Positions 62,537 to 64,000 of a DNA stretch of 64,000 nt are shown here, one piece after another; within the stretch, counting starts at the first letter, position 1; each line of letters begins with the position of its first letter. The position numbers and the translations under genes are program-made. The stretch is from positions 62,001 through 126,000 of the forward strand of contig NZ_JAHKJW010000008.1 of NCBI RefSeq assembly GCF_019710745.1. Direction: 5' to 3'. Source of the stretch: Streptomyces beigongshangae. Lineage in GTDB: Bacteria; Actinomycetota; Actinomycetes; Streptomycetales; Streptomycetaceae. Under the pieces are notes generated by a model. It saw only the letters and a program-made list of their open reading frames with translations. It did no database searches and was not told where the DNA came from.

Positions 62537-63181
62537 CGCGCGGCGCAGACAGTCCTCCACGACGGACTTGTCGAGTGCCGCCCGCACCAGCGCCGCCGCC
62601 AGGACGGCGGGTTCCGTGTCCCCGGCGAGCTCCAGCAGCCGTTCCGGCTCCCCGGGCAGGCCGAGCCGGGCCGCGCCCTGCAGCGCCTTCGCGTCGAGGT
62701 GGGGCGCCACCTCGGGCCAGACCCGCTGCACCTCCCGCAGGAAGATGTCCACACCCGCGGGGCCGAGCCCCGGCATCTCGCGCAGCAGGCGCCGCAGTTC
62801 GTCCAGGTCGCCGTCCGCCGCCCCGCGCATCCGGCGCGGATCGCCTCCCCACCGGTCCAGCAACAGCCGGGCGCCGTCCCCGAGCTGGGTCGCCGTGCGC
62901 TCGTCGTAGCGCCGGTAGCCGCCCCGGCCCAGCGCGTCGACCCGCTCCTGCCACGTCGCCCCGGCCGTCCGGCGGGGATCGCGCAGCCCCGCGTCGTACA
63001 GGGCGCGGGTGGTGGCGAGGGCGACGGACCCCCGGATGCGGGCACCGAGCAGACAGGCCATGACCAGGGTGCGGTACAGCGGCTGCGGTGTGTCCCGCAG
63101 CCGGATGCCCGCCTCCTCGGCGAACGTACGGCCGTGTCCGGCGAGCAGGTCCGCGAGGACGCCCGCCGCCCCGCCGCTCAC
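62525..63181 (-). CDS. HhH-type endonuclease-like protein
   Basis: A 218-residue protein resembling the HhH-GPD DNA glycosylase/endonuclease III superfamily: MACLLGARIRGSVALATTRALYDAGLRDPRRTAGATWQERVDALGRGGYRRYDERTATQLGDGARLL, and the helix-hairpin-helix MPGLGPAGVDIFLREVQRVWPEVAPHLDAKAL. The usual iron-sulfur cysteines are absent and the catalytic Lys/Asp pair is not obvious, so base-excision activity is unproven. GTG 63181 overlaps the stop of the DUF3140 gene, and both are transcribed leftward. It converges with the amidohydrolase gene. Confidence 0.75.
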   Translation of the reverse strand: MSGGAAGVLADLLAGHGRTFAEEAGIRLRDTPQPLYRTLVMACLLGARIRGSVALATTRALYDAGLRDPRRTAGATWQERVDALGRGGYRRYDERTATQLGDGARLLLDRWGGDPRRMRGAADGDLDELRRLLREMPGLGPAGVDIFLREVQRVWPEVAPHLDAKALQGAARLGLPGEPERLLELAGDTEPAVLAAALVRAALDKSVVEDCLRRARET

Positions 63182-63546
63182 GCCGGCGGCCTGGTGGGGT
63201 CGTGGCCCAGCGTCATCAGCCGCTTGCGGCGACGGGCCTCCTCGGCCTCGGAACCGGCCCCGGACCCGGCCCCGTGCTCCGGCGCGTTCCCGCGGTCCGT
63301 CTCGGCCGTGACGGTGTCCACGACCTCGTACATCACGTCGAGGTCGTCCTCGGTGAGGTCGGCGCGGCGCTTCTGCAGGATGGCCAGCACGAGCTCGCCG
63401 GTGGGCGAGCCCTCGTGCTCGGGCGGCGGGACCGATTCCTCCGACGCCTCGTTCACCCGCAACCAGGCGTCCAGTTCCTGCGAGGTCATGTTCACCACGC
63501 GATGGAACTCGTCCCACAGCGCGTCGAGTTCGAGGGCGTCGGCCAT
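63178..63546 (-). CDS. DUF3140 protein
   Basis: A 122-residue acidic protein of the DUF3140 type (LDALWDEFHRVVNMTSQELDAWLRVNEASEE...PTGELVLAILQKRRADLTEDDLDVMYEVVDTVTAE), ending in a basic RRRKRLMTLGHDP segment. The fold resembles DNA-binding SAP-like helical proteins; function unknown. ATG 63546 has AAAGGGA upstream. Coupling by GTGA to the endonuclease-like gene suggests a joint role in DNA handling. The 190 bases upstream contain a GTCCGTCG short repeat (about 63560-63595). Confidence 0.8.
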   Translation of the reverse strand: MADALELDALWDEFHRVVNMTSQELDAWLRVNEASEESVPPPEHEGSPTGELVLAILQKRRADLTEDDLDVMYEVVDTVTAETDRGNAPEHGAGSGAGSEAEEARRRKRLMTLGHDPTRPPA

Positions 63547-63740
63547 CGGGTGTCCCTTTCGTCCGTCCGTCGGTCCGTCGGTCCGCGCCCGTCCGAGTGC
63601 CCGCGGCGGATCGGCGAAAACACTCCCGCGGGGCCCCGCAGGGAGGGCGGTCCGGAGTGTGCGACCGGTGGCGGCGGCAGGGCTCACCTGGCGAGACGCC
63701 CCTGACAGGGCCGGACGGGCGGCATAGCATCGGTCCCCGA

Positions 63741-64000
63741 ATGGACACGATGACGCTCTGGCACATAACCCCCTGGGAGTTCGCCGCCCTCGCCGCCGCC
63801 GCCCTGCTGGTCGGCTTCTCCAAGACCGCCGTGAGCGGGGCCAACACGGTCAGTCTCGCGATCTTCGCGGCGGTCCTGCCGGCCAAGGCGTCCACGGGGG
63901 TACTGCTGCCCGTCCTGATCGCCGGGGACGTGCTCGCCGTGCTCACCTACCGGCGGCACGCGCACTGGCCGACGCTGTGGAAGCTGTTCCCGGCGGTCGC
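63741..64000 (+). CDS. TauE/SafE-family permease, N-terminal part (cut by window end)
   Basis: The frame from ATG 63741 stays open to the last base. The first 86 residues read MDTMTLWHITPWEF, a hydrophobic helix (AALAAAALLVGFSKTAVSG), a second helix (TVSLAIFAAVLPAKASTGVLLPVLIAGDVLAVLTY) and a basic RRHAHW loop. GFSKTAVSG and LPVLIAGDVLAVLTYRRHA are typical of TauE/SafE sulfite/anion exporters. TAGCAT lies 14 bases upstream and there is no ribosome-binding site, so it may be leaderless. ATG 63750 is an alternative start. Confidence 0.8.
   Translation, partial: MDTMTLWHITPWEFAALAAAALLVGFSKTAVSGANTVSLAIFAAVLPAKASTGVLLPVLIAGDVLAVLTYRRHAHWPTLWKLFPAV

Overview
The window is high-GC actinobacterial DNA and almost certainly comes from a Streptomyces chromosome. 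Third codon positions are G/C-saturated, and GTG and TTG starts, leaderless genes and ATGA/GTGA stop-start overlaps are common. A complete cvnA-D 'conservon' operon and DtxR-type iron boxes fit the same group. Every assignment was read from the sequence by eye; no database search was possible.

Left half, about 0-30 kb: mainly chromosomal housekeeping and regulatory genes. (i) 0-2.8 kb is one translationally coupled set: the tail of an unidentified protein, a class III aminotransferase, an XRE-cupin regulator behind two matched operators, and a 41-residue membrane peptide. (ii) 2.8-10.8 kb holds a tyrosine phosphatase, a GH36 alpha-galactosidase, a LysM/M23 cell-wall peptidase behind a ydaO-type (c-di-AMP) riboswitch, an SGNH hydrolase, a TetR regulator and a metallo-beta-lactamase-fold hydrolase with a strong terminator. 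(iii) 11.1-15.2 kb is the conservon operon (membrane kinase-like protein, roadblock protein, DUF742 protein, small GTPase), with a GAF protein in fifth place. (iv) 15.4-18.7 kb is threonine catabolism (tdh-kbl) and a LysR regulator. (v) 18.8-22.6 kb holds a membrane-anchored ricin-type lectin, a YjbR-like protein, a split transketolase with a MerR/SoxR-like promoter, and tRNA-Pro(GGG). (vi) 22.8-26.2 kb is a PucR-type regulator diverging from a ferredoxin reductase/fatty-acid desaturase pair. (vii) 26.4-29.9 kb is accessory and partly decayed: a 5'-truncated ATP-grasp gene, an HxlR regulator with its operator and divergent MFS exporter, a ParB-type HTH remnant and a NUDIX-like gene.

Right half, 30.0-62.4 kb: a complete, iron-regulated NRPS siderophore cluster. 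It encodes a siderophore-binding lipoprotein, a two-gene ABC exporter, an ornithine N5-monooxygenase, a hydroxyornithine formyltransferase, an acetylglutamate-kinase paralogue, an ABC importer (ATPase and two permeases), a giant five-module NRPS of about 6300 residues, an MbtH protein and an amidohydrolase. Four iron boxes lie in the three promoter regions. Specificity residues read by eye give Ser for modules 2 and 4 and N5-hydroxyornithine for module 3; modules 1 and 5 have unfamiliar codes. Methyltransferases are inserted in A domains 1 and 3. The assembly line ends in an epimerization domain with no thioesterase. The inferred product is a linear pentapeptide hydroxamate, N-Me-X1 / Ser / N-Me-hOrn / Ser / D-X5, carrying a formyl-hydroxamate. 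It is related to, but organised differently from, coelichelin, and the scabichelin/turgichelin and albachelin families are the ones to compare.

Right edge: a HhH-type endonuclease-like gene coupled to a DUF3140 gene, and the start of a TauE/SafE-type permease cut off by the window end. A recurring oddity is short tandem repeats anchored on or just after stop codons (tdh, the lectin gene, the NRPS gene, the endonuclease gene).
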